From the NCBI GenBank assembly GCA_945787335.1, contig CALZHR010000060.1:1-45825 (forward strand): a DNA stretch of 45,825 nucleotides, in the 5' to 3' direction. The position numbers and the translations under genes were made by a program. Shown here piece by piece: positions 38,269-45,825 of this stretch (the first letter of the stretch is position 1; each line of letters begins with the position of its first letter). The stretch is from an uncultured Desulfuromonadales bacterium. GTDB taxonomy: Bacteria; Desulfobacterota; Desulfuromonadia; Desulfuromonadales; Geopsychrobacteraceae. The notes under the pieces are model-generated. The model was not told where the DNA came from. It was given only the letters and a program-made list of their open reading frames with translations, and ran no database searches.

Positions 38269-39174
38269 ATGTCCATCTTCAACTACCTGGTCTCCAGGAC
38301 CATCATGCATATTCCGGGGCCGATCGTCGGCTTCTTCGCCAAAGGCTATATCGCCGGCGAGCAGCTCAGTGACGCTGTTAAAGTCGGCCGCAAACTGAAC
38401 GAGCAGGGGATGCTGCTGACCGTCGACATCCTCGGCGAGTTCATCAAGACCAAGGCGGAAGCGGAATTCTTCAAACGGCAGTGCCTGGAGATTCTGGAAA
38501 CCATCACGCGGGAGAAACTGGACGGGAACCTGTCGCTCAAGCCGACCCAGATGGGCCTGCTGCTCGACGAACAGTTCGCCTACGACAACATCCGCGAGAT
38601 CGTCGCCAAGGCCGCCGAACTGGACAACTTCGTGCGCATCGACATGGAAGATATCGCCTGCACCGACCAGACCCTCGACTTCTATCGCCGCCTGCGCGAT
38701 GAATTTCCCAAGCACGTCGGCGTGGTGCTGCAGGCTTACCTGCGCCGCACCCCGCAGGACATCGAAGACCTGAGCGACAAGCCGATGCATTACCGGCTGT
38801 GCAAGGGGATCTACAACGAACCGCGCACCGCCGCCTGGAAAGACCCGGAGACCATCAACCGCAGCTTCGTCGAATGCCTGGAGCTGATGTTCAAACATGG
38901 CGCTTATGTCGGCATCGCCACCCATGATGAGAAACTGATCTTCGAAGCCCTGCGGCTGATCAAAAAGTACAACCTGAATCCGGAGCAGTACGAGTTCCAG
39001 ATGCTGCTCGGCGTCGACCCGGAGCTGCGCCAGATCCTGGTCGACGCGGGACATCGCCTGCGGGTTTACCTGCCCTACGGCGAATCCTGGATGCCCTATT
39101 CGCGGCGGCGGCTGAAGGAGAACCCGAACATTGCCCGGCATGCCCTGCTGCAGATGCTGCGCGGCACCGGCTGA
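38269..39174 (+). CDS. Proline dehydrogenase (monofunctional)
   Basis: A FAD-dependent enzyme that oxidises proline to 1-pyrroline-5-carboxylate and passes electrons to quinone. The 301 residues form the TIM-barrel PRODH core without the fused aldehyde dehydrogenase of PutA. Typical motifs are RIDMEDIACTDQTLDFYRRL, YRLCKGIYNEPRTAAW, YEFQMLLGVDPELRQ and the substrate-binding end LRVYLPYGESWMPYSRRRLKENP. It starts 3 bases after the pruA stop, so the two are translated together. Confidence 0.94.
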   Translation: MSIFNYLVSRTIMHIPGPIVGFFAKGYIAGEQLSDAVKVGRKLNEQGMLLTVDILGEFIKTKAEAEFFKRQCLEILETITREKLDGNLSLKPTQMGLLLDEQFAYDNIREIVAKAAELDNFVRIDMEDIACTDQTLDFYRRLRDEFPKHVGVVLQAYLRRTPQDIEDLSDKPMHYRLCKGIYNEPRTAAWKDPETINRSFVECLELMFKHGAYVGIATHDEKLIFEALRLIKKYNLNPEQYEFQMLLGVDPELRQILVDAGHRLRVYLPYGESWMPYSRRRLKENPNIARHALLQMLRGTG

Positions 39175-39305
39175 AGCTGGCGATTACGACTATTCAGAGA
39201 TGAATATTTTATGTAATATCGTCAAACCCTTGTTTGATTTGCTTGCAATGCATTTATCGCTGTTCCCGCAATAAAAACTTGTGCTGAAGCAAATCAGTGT
39301 TGTTG

Positions 39306-39327
39306 TCGTGCTGAAAACAGCACGACC
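39306..39327. repeat. Perfect hairpin in the livJ leader
   Basis: Arms GTCGTGCTG and CAGCACGAC around an AAAA loop, 32 bases before the livJ start. No T-run follows directly, so it is unlikely to be a plain terminator. It could be an operator or an RNA structure protecting the livJ message. Confidence 0.55.
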
Positions 39328-39359
39328 AGTCGAACCCTTTTATCGATGGAGGAAACCCA

Positions 39360-40487
39360 ATGAAAATGGCAAAAATGCTCCTGGCCCTGGCGGCCGTCAC
39401 CCTGCTGGCCGTCCCGGCCCTCGCCGCTGACACCCTCAAGGTCGGCGTTCAGGCTCCGATCACCGGCAGCTACGCCAACGAAGGCCAGGGAATCGAAAAC
39501 GGCGTCCGCCTGCTGGCCGAACAGATCAACGCCAAAGGCGGCGTGCTCGGCAAGCAGATCGAGGTTATCCCCTGTGACGATCAGGGCACCGCCATGGCCG
39601 CCGCGATCTGCGCTAAAGACCTGGTCAACAAAGGCGTCTCGATGGTCATCGGCTCCTACACCTCGACCGCCGCTGAAGCGGCCCAGAAGACCTATTACAA
39701 TGCTGGCGTTTTACAGACCTCTGACGGCACTGCCGACAGCCTGACCGAGAAGGGCTACTGGACCTTCCTGCGTAACTCCTTCCCGAACAGCGCCGAAGCT
39801 GAATTCGCCGCAAATTACATGGTCAACGTCAAGAAGTACCAGCGCATTGTTGTGCTGTCCGACTTCTCAACCTATGCCGACGGCCTGGCCAACGCCGCTG
39901 AAGCGGCAATCAAGAAGCTGGGCGGCAAGGTGGTGTCCCGCGACAAGATCAAGGCTGACTCCCAGAACTTCACCCCGGTGCTGACCAACATCAAATCGAA
40001 GAACCCGGATGCGATCTTCTTCGCCGGTTACTACACTGATGGAGGCCAGCTGCGCGCCCAGCAGATGGCCCTCGGCATCAAGGCCGACTTCATCGGCGGC
40101 GACGCCAACGACAACCCGGACTTCGTCAAGCTGGCCGGTTCTGCTGCCGAAGGCGCGTTCATCATCAACGTCCCGTCACCCGACGTGCTGCCGTACGAGA
40201 TCGCCAAGACCTTTATCGCCGACTACCAGAAGAAATACGGCGAGATGCCGCCCTCGATCTGGGGTCTGATGAACATCGACGGCATGCGCGCCATCATCCA
40301 CGCGATGGAGCAGAACAAGAGCTTCGACACCAAAGCTGCGGCTGACTACCTGCACAACATGGCCGAGCCGCTGCCGGGCATCACCGGTCCGATCGCCTTC
40401 GCCAAAGACGGCAACCGCAAGGGCGGCGCCTATGTGGTGAAACGCATCCAGGCCGACGGCAGCTACGCCAACGAATACGTCCAGTAA
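39360..40487 (+). CDS. livJ: LIV-type ABC transporter substrate-binding protein
   Basis: A periplasmic amino-acid-binding protein of 375 residues. The signal peptide (MKMAKMLLALAAVTLLAVPALAAD) is followed by the type I periplasmic-binding fold: LKVGVQAPITGSYANEGQGIENGVRLLAEQINAKGGVLGKQI, SMVIGSYTSTAAEAAQ, and AIFFAGYYTDGGQLRAQQM. GGAGG precedes the ATG. It lies downstream of proline dehydrogenase and upstream of livHMGF. Branched-chain amino acids are the family ligand; proline is suggested by the neighbours but is inference. Confidence 0.92.
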   Translation: MKMAKMLLALAAVTLLAVPALAADTLKVGVQAPITGSYANEGQGIENGVRLLAEQINAKGGVLGKQIEVIPCDDQGTAMAAAICAKDLVNKGVSMVIGSYTSTAAEAAQKTYYNAGVLQTSDGTADSLTEKGYWTFLRNSFPNSAEAEFAANYMVNVKKYQRIVVLSDFSTYADGLANAAEAAIKKLGGKVVSRDKIKADSQNFTPVLTNIKSKNPDAIFFAGYYTDGGQLRAQQMALGIKADFIGGDANDNPDFVKLAGSAAEGAFIINVPSPDVLPYEIAKTFIADYQKKYGEMPPSIWGLMNIDGMRAIIHAMEQNKSFDTKAAADYLHNMAEPLPGITGPIAFAKDGNRKGGAYVVKRIQADGSYANEYVQ

Positions 40488-40504
40488 ACCACCAGAAGTG
40501 CTGC

Positions 40505-40542
40505 AAGGGCGGGGGAGAGGTCTGTTCTCCCGCCCTTTTTTT
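40505..40542 (+). terminator. Terminator/attenuator after livJ
   Basis: A GC-rich stem AAGGGCGGG...CCCGCCCTT followed by eight T, 17 bases after the livJ stop. It lies between livJ and livH, so partial read-through would make more binding protein than membrane complex. Confidence 0.85.
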
Positions 40543-40586
40543 ACCCAGAGCGACACAACATTGATGCCATATTTGGTGGCCAGCAC

Positions 40587-40612
40587 GGGCGGCCCATCGG
40601 GCCGCCCCTACA
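40587..40612. repeat. GC palindrome in livJ-livH spacer, first copy
   Basis: A perfect 9-base stem GGGCGGCCC / GGGCCGCCC with a 3-base loop, followed by CCTACA. It shares its end with the repeats at 20.15 and 20.32 kb. Confidence 0.65.
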
Positions 40613-40631
40613 GAGACATGAACAACCTATC

Positions 40632-40664
40632 GTAGGGGCGGCCCGGTGGGGCGCCCGCCCCTGC
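40632..40664. repeat. GC palindrome in livJ-livH spacer, second copy
   Basis: It begins GTAGGGGCGG and ends CGCCCCTGCC, in opposite orientation to the first copy. The two copies face each other across about 20 bases, a larger inverted arrangement. The remaining spacer to 40746 holds nothing else recognisable. Confidence 0.6.
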
Positions 40665-40746
40665 CCTTCAGACGCGAGGAGAGGACAACGCCGTCCTCCC
40701 CTGGCTTCTGACAGGCAGCAGATTCACCAACCCCGGAGAAAGCTTT

Positions 40747-41643
40747 ATGGATATTTTCCTCCAACAGCTGGCCAACGGCCTGACCATCGGCAGCATGTTC
40801 GCCCTGGTTGCGCTCGGCTACACCATGGTCTACGGCGTCATGCGCCTGATCAACTTCGCCCACGGCGACATGGTCGCGGCCTCGGCCTTTGTCGGCCTGA
40901 CCATCTACACCCAGGTGATGGGACAGGCCACCTCCCTCGGTGCGGTCATCGTCATCTTCCTGCTCGCCGCGTTGACGATGGCGGTGGTCGGGGTGATCCT
41001 CGAGCGGGTCGCCTACCGCCCCTTACGGGAAGCGCCGCGCCTGTCGGCGGTGGTCTCGGCGCTGGGCGCTTCGCTGGTGATCCAGAACGGCATCATGCTG
41101 ATCTGGGGGCCGCGCATGCGCATCTTCCCCGAGCTGGTGCCGCAGGTCTACTGGGACCTGGGCGGCGTGGTGATCAGCCTGATCCAGGTGATCATCCTGG
41201 CCCTCTCGCTGATCCTGATGGTCACCCTTTACCTGTTTGTTGAGAAAACCCGGATGGGCGCCGCGATCCGCGCTTCGTCCATCGATCAGGACGCGGCCCG
41301 ACTGATGGGGATCAACGTCAACAATGTCATCGCCCTGATCTTCATCATCGGCTCTTCACTCGGCGCAGTCGGCGGCCTGTTCATCGGTCTCTACTACCGT
41401 GGCATCACCTTCAACATGGGCTGGCAATATGGCCTTTACGCCTTTATTGCCGCGATCCTCGGCGGCATCGGCAACATCCCGGGGGCGATGCTCGGCGGCA
41501 TGCTGCTTGGCTTGTTCAACGCCTTTATCGCCGGCTACGTCTCCAGCACCTGGGCCGACGCCTTTACCTTCATCCTGTTGATTCTAATCCTGATCGTCCG
41601 TCCCACCGGGATTCTCGGCGAGCGGGTTGCGGAGAAAGTCTGA
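40747..41643 (+). CDS. livH: LIV-type ABC transporter permease LivH
   Basis: A 298-residue inner-membrane permease with eight or so hydrophobic segments. The N-terminus (FLQQLANGLTIGSMFALVALGYTMVYGVMRLINFAHGD) is the LivH signature, and AAIRASSIDQDAARLMGINVN is the ATPase-contact loop. Its stop overlaps the livM start (TGATG). Confidence 0.95.
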   Translation: MDIFLQQLANGLTIGSMFALVALGYTMVYGVMRLINFAHGDMVAASAFVGLTIYTQVMGQATSLGAVIVIFLLAALTMAVVGVILERVAYRPLREAPRLSAVVSALGASLVIQNGIMLIWGPRMRIFPELVPQVYWDLGGVVISLIQVIILALSLILMVTLYLFVEKTRMGAAIRASSIDQDAARLMGINVNNVIALIFIIGSSLGAVGGLFIGLYYRGITFNMGWQYGLYAFIAAILGGIGNIPGAMLGGMLLGLFNAFIAGYVSSTWADAFTFILLILILIVRPTGILGERVAEKV

Positions 41644-42599
41644 TGAAAGAGCTGCAGAAATTTGCCTACCCGATCTTCTTCGCCGTCATGGCCGTTCTGC
41701 CGCACCTGCTCAACGACCGTTGGCAGGCGGTGGCGATCACCTTTCTGATCTTTTCCGTGGTGGCGCTGTCGCAGGACATCATCCTCGGCAAGAGCGGCAT
41801 GTTCAACATGGGGCAGGCGCTGTTCTTCGGCATGGGCGCCTACACCACGGCGATCCTCAACAACCTGTTCGGCTGGCCGATCATGGCGACCATCCCGCTG
41901 GCGATCCTGATTCCGGCGATTTTCGGCGTGCTGCTCGCCGGCCCCATCGTTCACCTGCGCGGCGACTACCTGCTGGTGGTCACGATCGGCTTCAACATCG
42001 TCTTCGTCCAGGTGCTGCAGAACAACCTCGGCGGCGTCACCGGCGGGCCGAACGGCATCTTCGGACTCGACTCCTTAAGCGCCTTTGGGCTCAACCTGAT
42101 GAGCCAGATCTCGGTCTATTATTTTGCCTTCGTGGTGTTATTGCTGACCCTGTGGATCATGCACAACCTGGAGAAGAGCAAGCCGGGCCGGGCGCTGCAC
42201 TACCTGCGCGAGGATCAGCTGGCGGCGGAAAGCATCGGCATCAACACCCGCATCTACAAGATCTTCGCCTTCGGCCTCGGCGCCGGCATCGCCGGCCTGG
42301 CCGGCACCGTGTACGCCACCCAGTATTCCGCGGTCAGCCCGGAAGCTTTCGAATTCATTCAGTCGGTGCTGTTCTTCAGTATCGTCCTGGTCGGCGGCTC
42401 CTCGGTGCCCGGGGTGCTGCTCGGGGTGTTCGTGATGTTCGTGCTGCCGGAGATCTTCCGCGAGTTCGCCACCTGGCGCTTCTTCATCTTCGGTTTTGCG
42501 ATGATCGCGGCGATGATCCTGCGCCCGCGCGGCATCGTCCCGGCGACCTTCGGCAAAATCCCCAAGTTCTTGATCAAGGAATCCAGCCATGGCGCATAA
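41643..42599 (+). CDS. livM: LIV-type ABC transporter permease LivM
   Basis: The 318-residue partner permease. Family marks are GKSGMFNMGQALFFGMGAYTTAIL, HLRGDYLLVVTIGFNIVF and the coupling loop LREDQLAAESIGINTRIYK. It overlaps livH by one base and livG by 11 bases. Confidence 0.95.
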   Translation: MKELQKFAYPIFFAVMAVLPHLLNDRWQAVAITFLIFSVVALSQDIILGKSGMFNMGQALFFGMGAYTTAILNNLFGWPIMATIPLAILIPAIFGVLLAGPIVHLRGDYLLVVTIGFNIVFVQVLQNNLGGVTGGPNGIFGLDSLSAFGLNLMSQISVYYFAFVVLLLTLWIMHNLEKSKPGRALHYLREDQLAAESIGINTRIYKIFAFGLGAGIAGLAGTVYATQYSAVSPEAFEFIQSVLFFSIVLVGGSSVPGVLLGVFVMFVLPEIFREFATWRFFIFGFAMIAAMILRPRGIVPATFGKIPKFLIKESSHGA

Positions 42600-43371
42600 T
42601 GAACTGATCCTGACCGACGTCACCAAGCGCTTCGGGGGGCTGACCGCCGTCGACACCCTGAGCTTCAAGGTCGAGGAGGGGCAGATCTACGGCATCATCG
42701 GCCCCAACGGCGCCGGCAAAACCACCGTCTTCAACTGCATCACCGGCATCTACAAGTCGGAGGAGGGCTCGGTCAACTGGCGCGGCGAAGAGATCCGCGG
42801 CCTGACCCCCTACCAGATCGTCGACCGCGGCATCGTCCGCACCTTCCAGACCATCCGCCTGTTCAGCCAGATGTCGGTGGCGGAAAACGTTATGAGCGGC
42901 CGCCACATCAAAAGCAAGCAGCAGCTCTGGCACGGCATCTTCCATACCCCCGGCTCGAAACGGGACGAGTTGGAGAACTGGCAGAAGGTCGAGGAGCAGC
43001 TCGACTTCTTCAACCTCAGCGAGTTCGCCGCCACCCCGACCGGCAGCCTCCCTTACGGCATCCAGCGGCGGGTCGAGATGGCCCGGGCGATGGCGGTCGA
43101 CCCGACCCTGCTGATCCTCGACGAGCCGGCCGCCGGACTCAATGACAAGGAAACCCTGGGCCTGCTGGAGACCATCTTCAAGATCCGCGACAAGGGGGTC
43201 ACGGTGCTCTTGATCGAGCACGACATGGACATGGTGATGGAGGTCACCGATTACCTGACGGTGATCAACTTCGGCCGCAAGATCGCCGAAGGCACCCCGG
43301 AACAGATCCAGAAAGACCCGGCGGTCATCGAGGCCTACCTGGGCAGCGAGGAGGACGATGAGGATGAGTGA
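42589..43371 (+). CDS. livG: LIV-type ABC transporter ATPase LivG
   Basis: A 260-residue ATPase. Walker A is GPNGAGKTT, the LivG-type segment is VRTFQTIRLFSQMSVAENVMSGRHIK, the signature-like region is GSLPYGIQRRVEMARAMA, Walker B is LLILDEPAAGL and the switch His is in LLIEHDM. The signature LPYGIQRR replaces the common LSGGQ, as usual in LivG. The acidic tail ends SEEDDEDE. Confidence 0.95.
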   Translation: MAHNELILTDVTKRFGGLTAVDTLSFKVEEGQIYGIIGPNGAGKTTVFNCITGIYKSEEGSVNWRGEEIRGLTPYQIVDRGIVRTFQTIRLFSQMSVAENVMSGRHIKSKQQLWHGIFHTPGSKRDELENWQKVEEQLDFFNLSEFAATPTGSLPYGIQRRVEMARAMAVDPTLLILDEPAAGLNDKETLGLLETIFKIRDKGVTVLLIEHDMDMVMEVTDYLTVINFGRKIAEGTPEQIQKDPAVIEAYLGSEEDDEDE

Positions 43372-44080
43372 GATCCTGTTCGAGATAAAAGACCTGGAGG
43401 TCTCCTACGGCAGCATCGCCGCCATCAAGGGGATTTCGCTGGAGGTGCGAAAAGGGGAGATCGTCACCATCCTCGGCGCCAACGGCGCCGGCAAGACCAC
43501 CACCATGCGCACCATCAGCCAGCTGCTCAAGGCCAAGGCCGGTTCGATAAAATTCAAAGGGCAGGAGCTGACCCAAATGCCGGCCCACAAGATCGTCAAG
43601 CTCGGCATCAGCCACTCTCCCGAAGGGCGCCGGGTGTTCGGCATCCTGACGGTTGAGGAGAACCTGATGCTCGGCGCCTTTTCGCAGAAGTCGATGGACC
43701 GCGAAGTTCTGAACTGGGTCTACGCGCTGTTCCCGCGCCTGAAGGAGCGGCGCAAGCAGCTGGCCGGCACCCTCTCCGGCGGTGAACAGCAGATGCTGGC
43801 GATCGGCCGGGCGCTGATGAGCAAGCCGGAGATGCTGCTGCTCGACGAACCCTCTTTAGGAATCGCGCCGATCCTGGTCAAGGCGATCTTCAAGCAGATC
43901 AAGGAGATCGCCAGAAGCGGCGTCACCGTGCTGCTGGTCGAGCAGAACGCCAAGGCGGCGCTGAAGCTGGCCGACCGCGGTTACGTGCTCGACGTCGGCA
44001 AGATCGCCCTCTCCGGGACTTCGGAAGAGCTATTGGCCTCGGAAAAGGTCCAGGAAGCCTATCTCGGCAAGAAACATTAG
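43364..44080 (+). CDS. livF: LIV-type ABC transporter ATPase LivF
   Basis: The 238-residue second ATPase. Walker A is GANGAGKTT, the signature is LSGGEQQMLAIGRALM, Walker B is MLLLDEPSLGIAP and the switch segment is VLLVEQNAK. The ATG at 43364 has GAGG 9 bases upstream; an ATG at 43358 would add two residues. It overlaps livG by 8 bases. Confidence 0.94.
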   Translation: MSEILFEIKDLEVSYGSIAAIKGISLEVRKGEIVTILGANGAGKTTTMRTISQLLKAKAGSIKFKGQELTQMPAHKIVKLGISHSPEGRRVFGILTVEENLMLGAFSQKSMDREVLNWVYALFPRLKERRKQLAGTLSGGEQQMLAIGRALMSKPEMLLLDEPSLGIAPILVKAIFKQIKEIARSGVTVLLVEQNAKAALKLADRGYVLDVGKIALSGTSEELLASEKVQEAYLGKKH

Positions 44081-44085
44081 GTTGC

Positions 44086-44135
44086 GTAGGGGCGGGCCGA
44101 TGGGCCGCCCGGGCGGGGCACCGCCTCGCCCCTAC
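44086..44135. repeat. GC palindrome next to the usp start
   Basis: Perfect 9-base ends GTAGGGGCG and CGCCCCTAC around a GC-rich centre with inner pairing. It fills the livF-usp gap and ends at the first base(s) of the usp ribosome site CAGGAG. A hairpin here could hide that site or separate expression of the two genes. Confidence 0.65.
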
Positions 44136-44147
44136 AGGAGCAAACAA

Positions 44148-44957
44148 ATGAATCTCAAAGACATTCTCGTGCATATCGACCATCGTCCGACCTGCTTCTC
44201 GCGCCTGGTGGCGGCGATTCAACTGGCCAAGCAGCAGAACGCCCGGATCACCGGCCTCTATGTGATTCCGCATCCCTACTATGCACCGCATCACCGGCCG
44301 CCGCAGGAGCTGGCCGACGAAGCGAAATCCCGCTTCGTCCAGGCGGTCAAGCCCTCCGGGCTGGAGATGGGCTGGATCTGCGTTGACAACCTGAAATCGG
44401 GGCTCGACCTGCCGAACGCTCTCAACCTGCACGCTCATTATCACGATCTGCTGGTGGTCAGCCAGACCGATTACGATCTGCCCGACCGCACCATCCCCCC
44501 GAGCCTGCCGGAGAAGGCGGTGCTCGGCTCCGGCCGGCCGGTGCTGATCGTCCCCTACGCCGGGCAGTTCAACACCATCGGCAAGCGGGTGATGCTCGCC
44601 TGGCGCGGCGGCCCCGAGTCCTCCCGCGCGCTGCACGACGCGCTGCCCCTGCTGCGCGATGCCGAGTCGGTCCGCGTCATCAGTATCCAGGGACGCGGCG
44701 GCGATGAAGTTTACGCTGCCCACAGTGCCGACATCTGCGAGCATCTGAAACGCTACGAACTGCCGATCTCCTGTGAAAAACTGAATGCCGGAGACCTGAG
44801 CATCGGCGACCTGCTGCTCAACCGCTGCGCCGACGAAGGGATCGACCTGCTGGTGCTGGGCGCCTTCGCCCAGTCGCGGCGCGGCCACCAGACCCTCGGT
44901 GAGGTCGGCAGCTATCTGCTCGACAGCATGACCGTTCCCGTTCTGATGTCACACTGA
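44148..44957 (+). CDS. Tandem universal stress protein (UspA family)
   Basis: A 269-residue protein with two Usp-type domains. The first (about 1-138) starts MNLKDILVHIDHRPTCFSRLVAAIQLAKQQNARITGLYVIP, and the second (about 145-269) has KRVMLAWRGGPESSRALHDALPLL and LLVLGAFAQSRRGHQTLGEVGSYLLDSMTVPVLM. The second domain carries the G-rich nucleotide-site pattern in part. The ATG at 44148 follows CAGGAG; an in-frame start at 44082 runs through the repeat and is unlikely. It is downstream of the LIV operon and upstream of a sigma-54 regulator. Role unknown; stress or energy-state sensing by family. Confidence 0.88.
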   Translation: MNLKDILVHIDHRPTCFSRLVAAIQLAKQQNARITGLYVIPHPYYAPHHRPPQELADEAKSRFVQAVKPSGLEMGWICVDNLKSGLDLPNALNLHAHYHDLLVVSQTDYDLPDRTIPPSLPEKAVLGSGRPVLIVPYAGQFNTIGKRVMLAWRGGPESSRALHDALPLLRDAESVRVISIQGRGGDEVYAAHSADICEHLKRYELPISCEKLNAGDLSIGDLLLNRCADEGIDLLVLGAFAQSRRGHQTLGEVGSYLLDSMTVPVLMSH

Positions 44958-44975
44958 AGCAAGGTGGGTGAGGGG

Positions 44976-45825
44976 ATGAACAGATCGGTCCAGGAGCTGA
45001 CCTGGGAGCATGACGCGATCATCGATTCATCGTCCGACGGGCTGTTCGTCTGCGACGGAGAAGGGAAGATTCTGCGCGTCAACCCCGCCTCGGAGCGGAT
45101 TAACCAGGCAACCGCCGCACAGCTGGTCGGCCGCGACTACCTGGAGGCCGCCGAAGAGGGGCTGGTAATTTTGCCCTCGGCTGCTTTAGAGGCGATCAAG
45201 CAGCGCCAGCAGGTCAGCCTGCTGCAGGAGAATCGCTTCGGCCGCAAGCTGATCTCCACCGCCACGCCGGTCTTCGACGACGCCGGCGAGCTGATCCGGG
45301 TGGTGGTCAGCGAGCGGGACATTACCGAAATGGACCGCCTGCAGCGCCAGCTGGAGGAGCAGCAAGCCCGCAGCGATCAGTTCCGCACCCAGATGCGCGA
45401 CCTGCAGCAGAAGCTGCGCGACTCCCACCCGGTGATCGCCAGAAGCCCCGGCATGGTCAAGGCGCTGAAGCAGGCGCTCAAGGTCAGCGAGGTCGACTCG
45501 ACGGTGCTGATCCTCGGCGAATCGGGGGTCGGCAAGGGGCTGATCGCCGACCTGATCCATCAGCACTCCCGCCGCGCCGCGCGGCCGATCATCAAGCTCA
45601 ACTGCGGCTCGATCCCCGAAACCCTGATCGAGGCCGAGCTGTTCGGCTACGAAAAGGGCGCCTTCACCGGCGCGGCCGGCAGCAAGCCGGGCCAGCTGGA
45701 GCTGGCCGACGGCGGGATGCTGTTTCTCGACGAAATCGCCGAGCTGCCCCTCTCCTCGCAGGTCAAGCTGCTGCGCTTTCTCGAAGACGGCTGCCTCACC
45801 CGCCTGGGGAGCACCCGCAGCCGTC
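44976..45825 (+). CDS. PAS-domain sigma-54-dependent activator, cut by window end
   Basis: The first 283 codons of a second enhancer-binding protein. PAS is near 10-115 (IDSSSDGLFVCDGEGKILRVNPASERI), followed by a coiled linker (LQRQLEEQQARSDQFRTQMRDLQQKL) and AAA+ with GESGVGKG near 181, GAFTGA near 228 and FLDEIAEL. The sequence stops within the AAA+ domain, so the DNA-binding helix is outside the window. It closely matches the 34614 protein from its PAS onward but lacks the first 110 residues. AGGGG precedes the ATG directly; GGTGGGTG lies at better distance. Confidence 0.9.
   Translation, partial: MNRSVQELTWEHDAIIDSSSDGLFVCDGEGKILRVNPASERINQATAAQLVGRDYLEAAEEGLVILPSAALEAIKQRQQVSLLQENRFGRKLISTATPVFDDAGELIRVVVSERDITEMDRLQRQLEEQQARSDQFRTQMRDLQQKLRDSHPVIARSPGMVKALKQALKVSEVDSTVLILGESGVGKGLIADLIHQHSRRAARPIIKLNCGSIPETLIEAELFGYEKGAFTGAAGSKPGQLELADGGMLFLDEIAELPLSSQVKLLRFLEDGCLTRLGSTRSR

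Noticed and set aside
39229-39249. Possible -24/-12 promoter before livJ (TTGTTTGATTTGCTTGCA)
   Set aside because: The -24 GG doublet is missing, and no copy of the activator palindrome lies upstream. Only the -12 half looks right.

Overview
The window is a GC-rich chromosomal segment from a Gram-negative bacterium. The closest overall fit is a deltaproteobacterium of the Desulfuromonas/Geobacter/Pelobacter type. This is inferred from gene content: a homodimeric-type pyruvate dehydrogenase E1, hisZ next to purA, two-gene proline catabolism, sigma-54 regulators and many signalling proteins. No species can be named from sequence alone. Nearly all of it is intact coding sequence. I see no insertion sequence, prophage or CRISPR array.

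Layout. 0.2-4.4 kb (minus): pyruvate dehydrogenase genes aceE and aceF. 4.5-6.7 kb: a small tautomerase-fold protein, an Ada-like AraC/alkyltransferase fusion and a type II haloacid dehalogenase. 6.7-10.3 kb (minus): a 1183-residue multi-PAS hybrid histidine kinase. 10.6-13.5 kb: a LysR regulator divergent from an SDR / DsbA-fold isomerase / tautomerase operon. 13.6-14.1 kb: a hairpin-rich non-coding stretch, then tRNA-Glu(UUC) and tRNA-Lys(UUU) sharing one promoter and one terminator. 14.1-19.1 kb: purA, hisZ, a TPR protein and leucyl aminopeptidase. 19.3-22.9 kb: a lipoprotein, a repeat-rich intergenic island, an unrecognised 437-residue protein and the tRNA 2-selenouridine synthase mnmH with a TTG start. 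23.05 kb: initiator tRNA. 23.3-28.8 kb: two Sel1-repeat proteins around cheV, then a zinc-ribbon membrane protein. 28.9-34.5 kb: a tripartite tricarboxylate transporter (tctCBA) divergent from its likely DcuS/DcuR-type two-component system. 34.6-45.8 kb: a proline and amino-acid block. It holds a PAS/sigma-54 activator, P5C dehydrogenase, proline dehydrogenase, a complete LIV-type ABC transporter, a tandem universal stress protein and a second PAS/sigma-54 activator cut by the window end.

The most coherent story is the proline block. A palindrome overlaps the activator's own promoter region. A closely matching copy lies about 150 bp upstream of a near-consensus -24/-12 promoter in front of the P5C dehydrogenase gene. 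This predicts autoregulation plus sigma-54 activation of proline breakdown, with the LIV transporter supplying substrate. Other points of interest are the paired inverted-repeat elements at 20.2-20.5 kb, the dispersed GC palindromes ending in CGCCCCTACA, the hairpin cluster at 13.64-13.76 kb, and an SDR whose usual catalytic Tyr is Phe. I found no system that I can confidently call entirely new.
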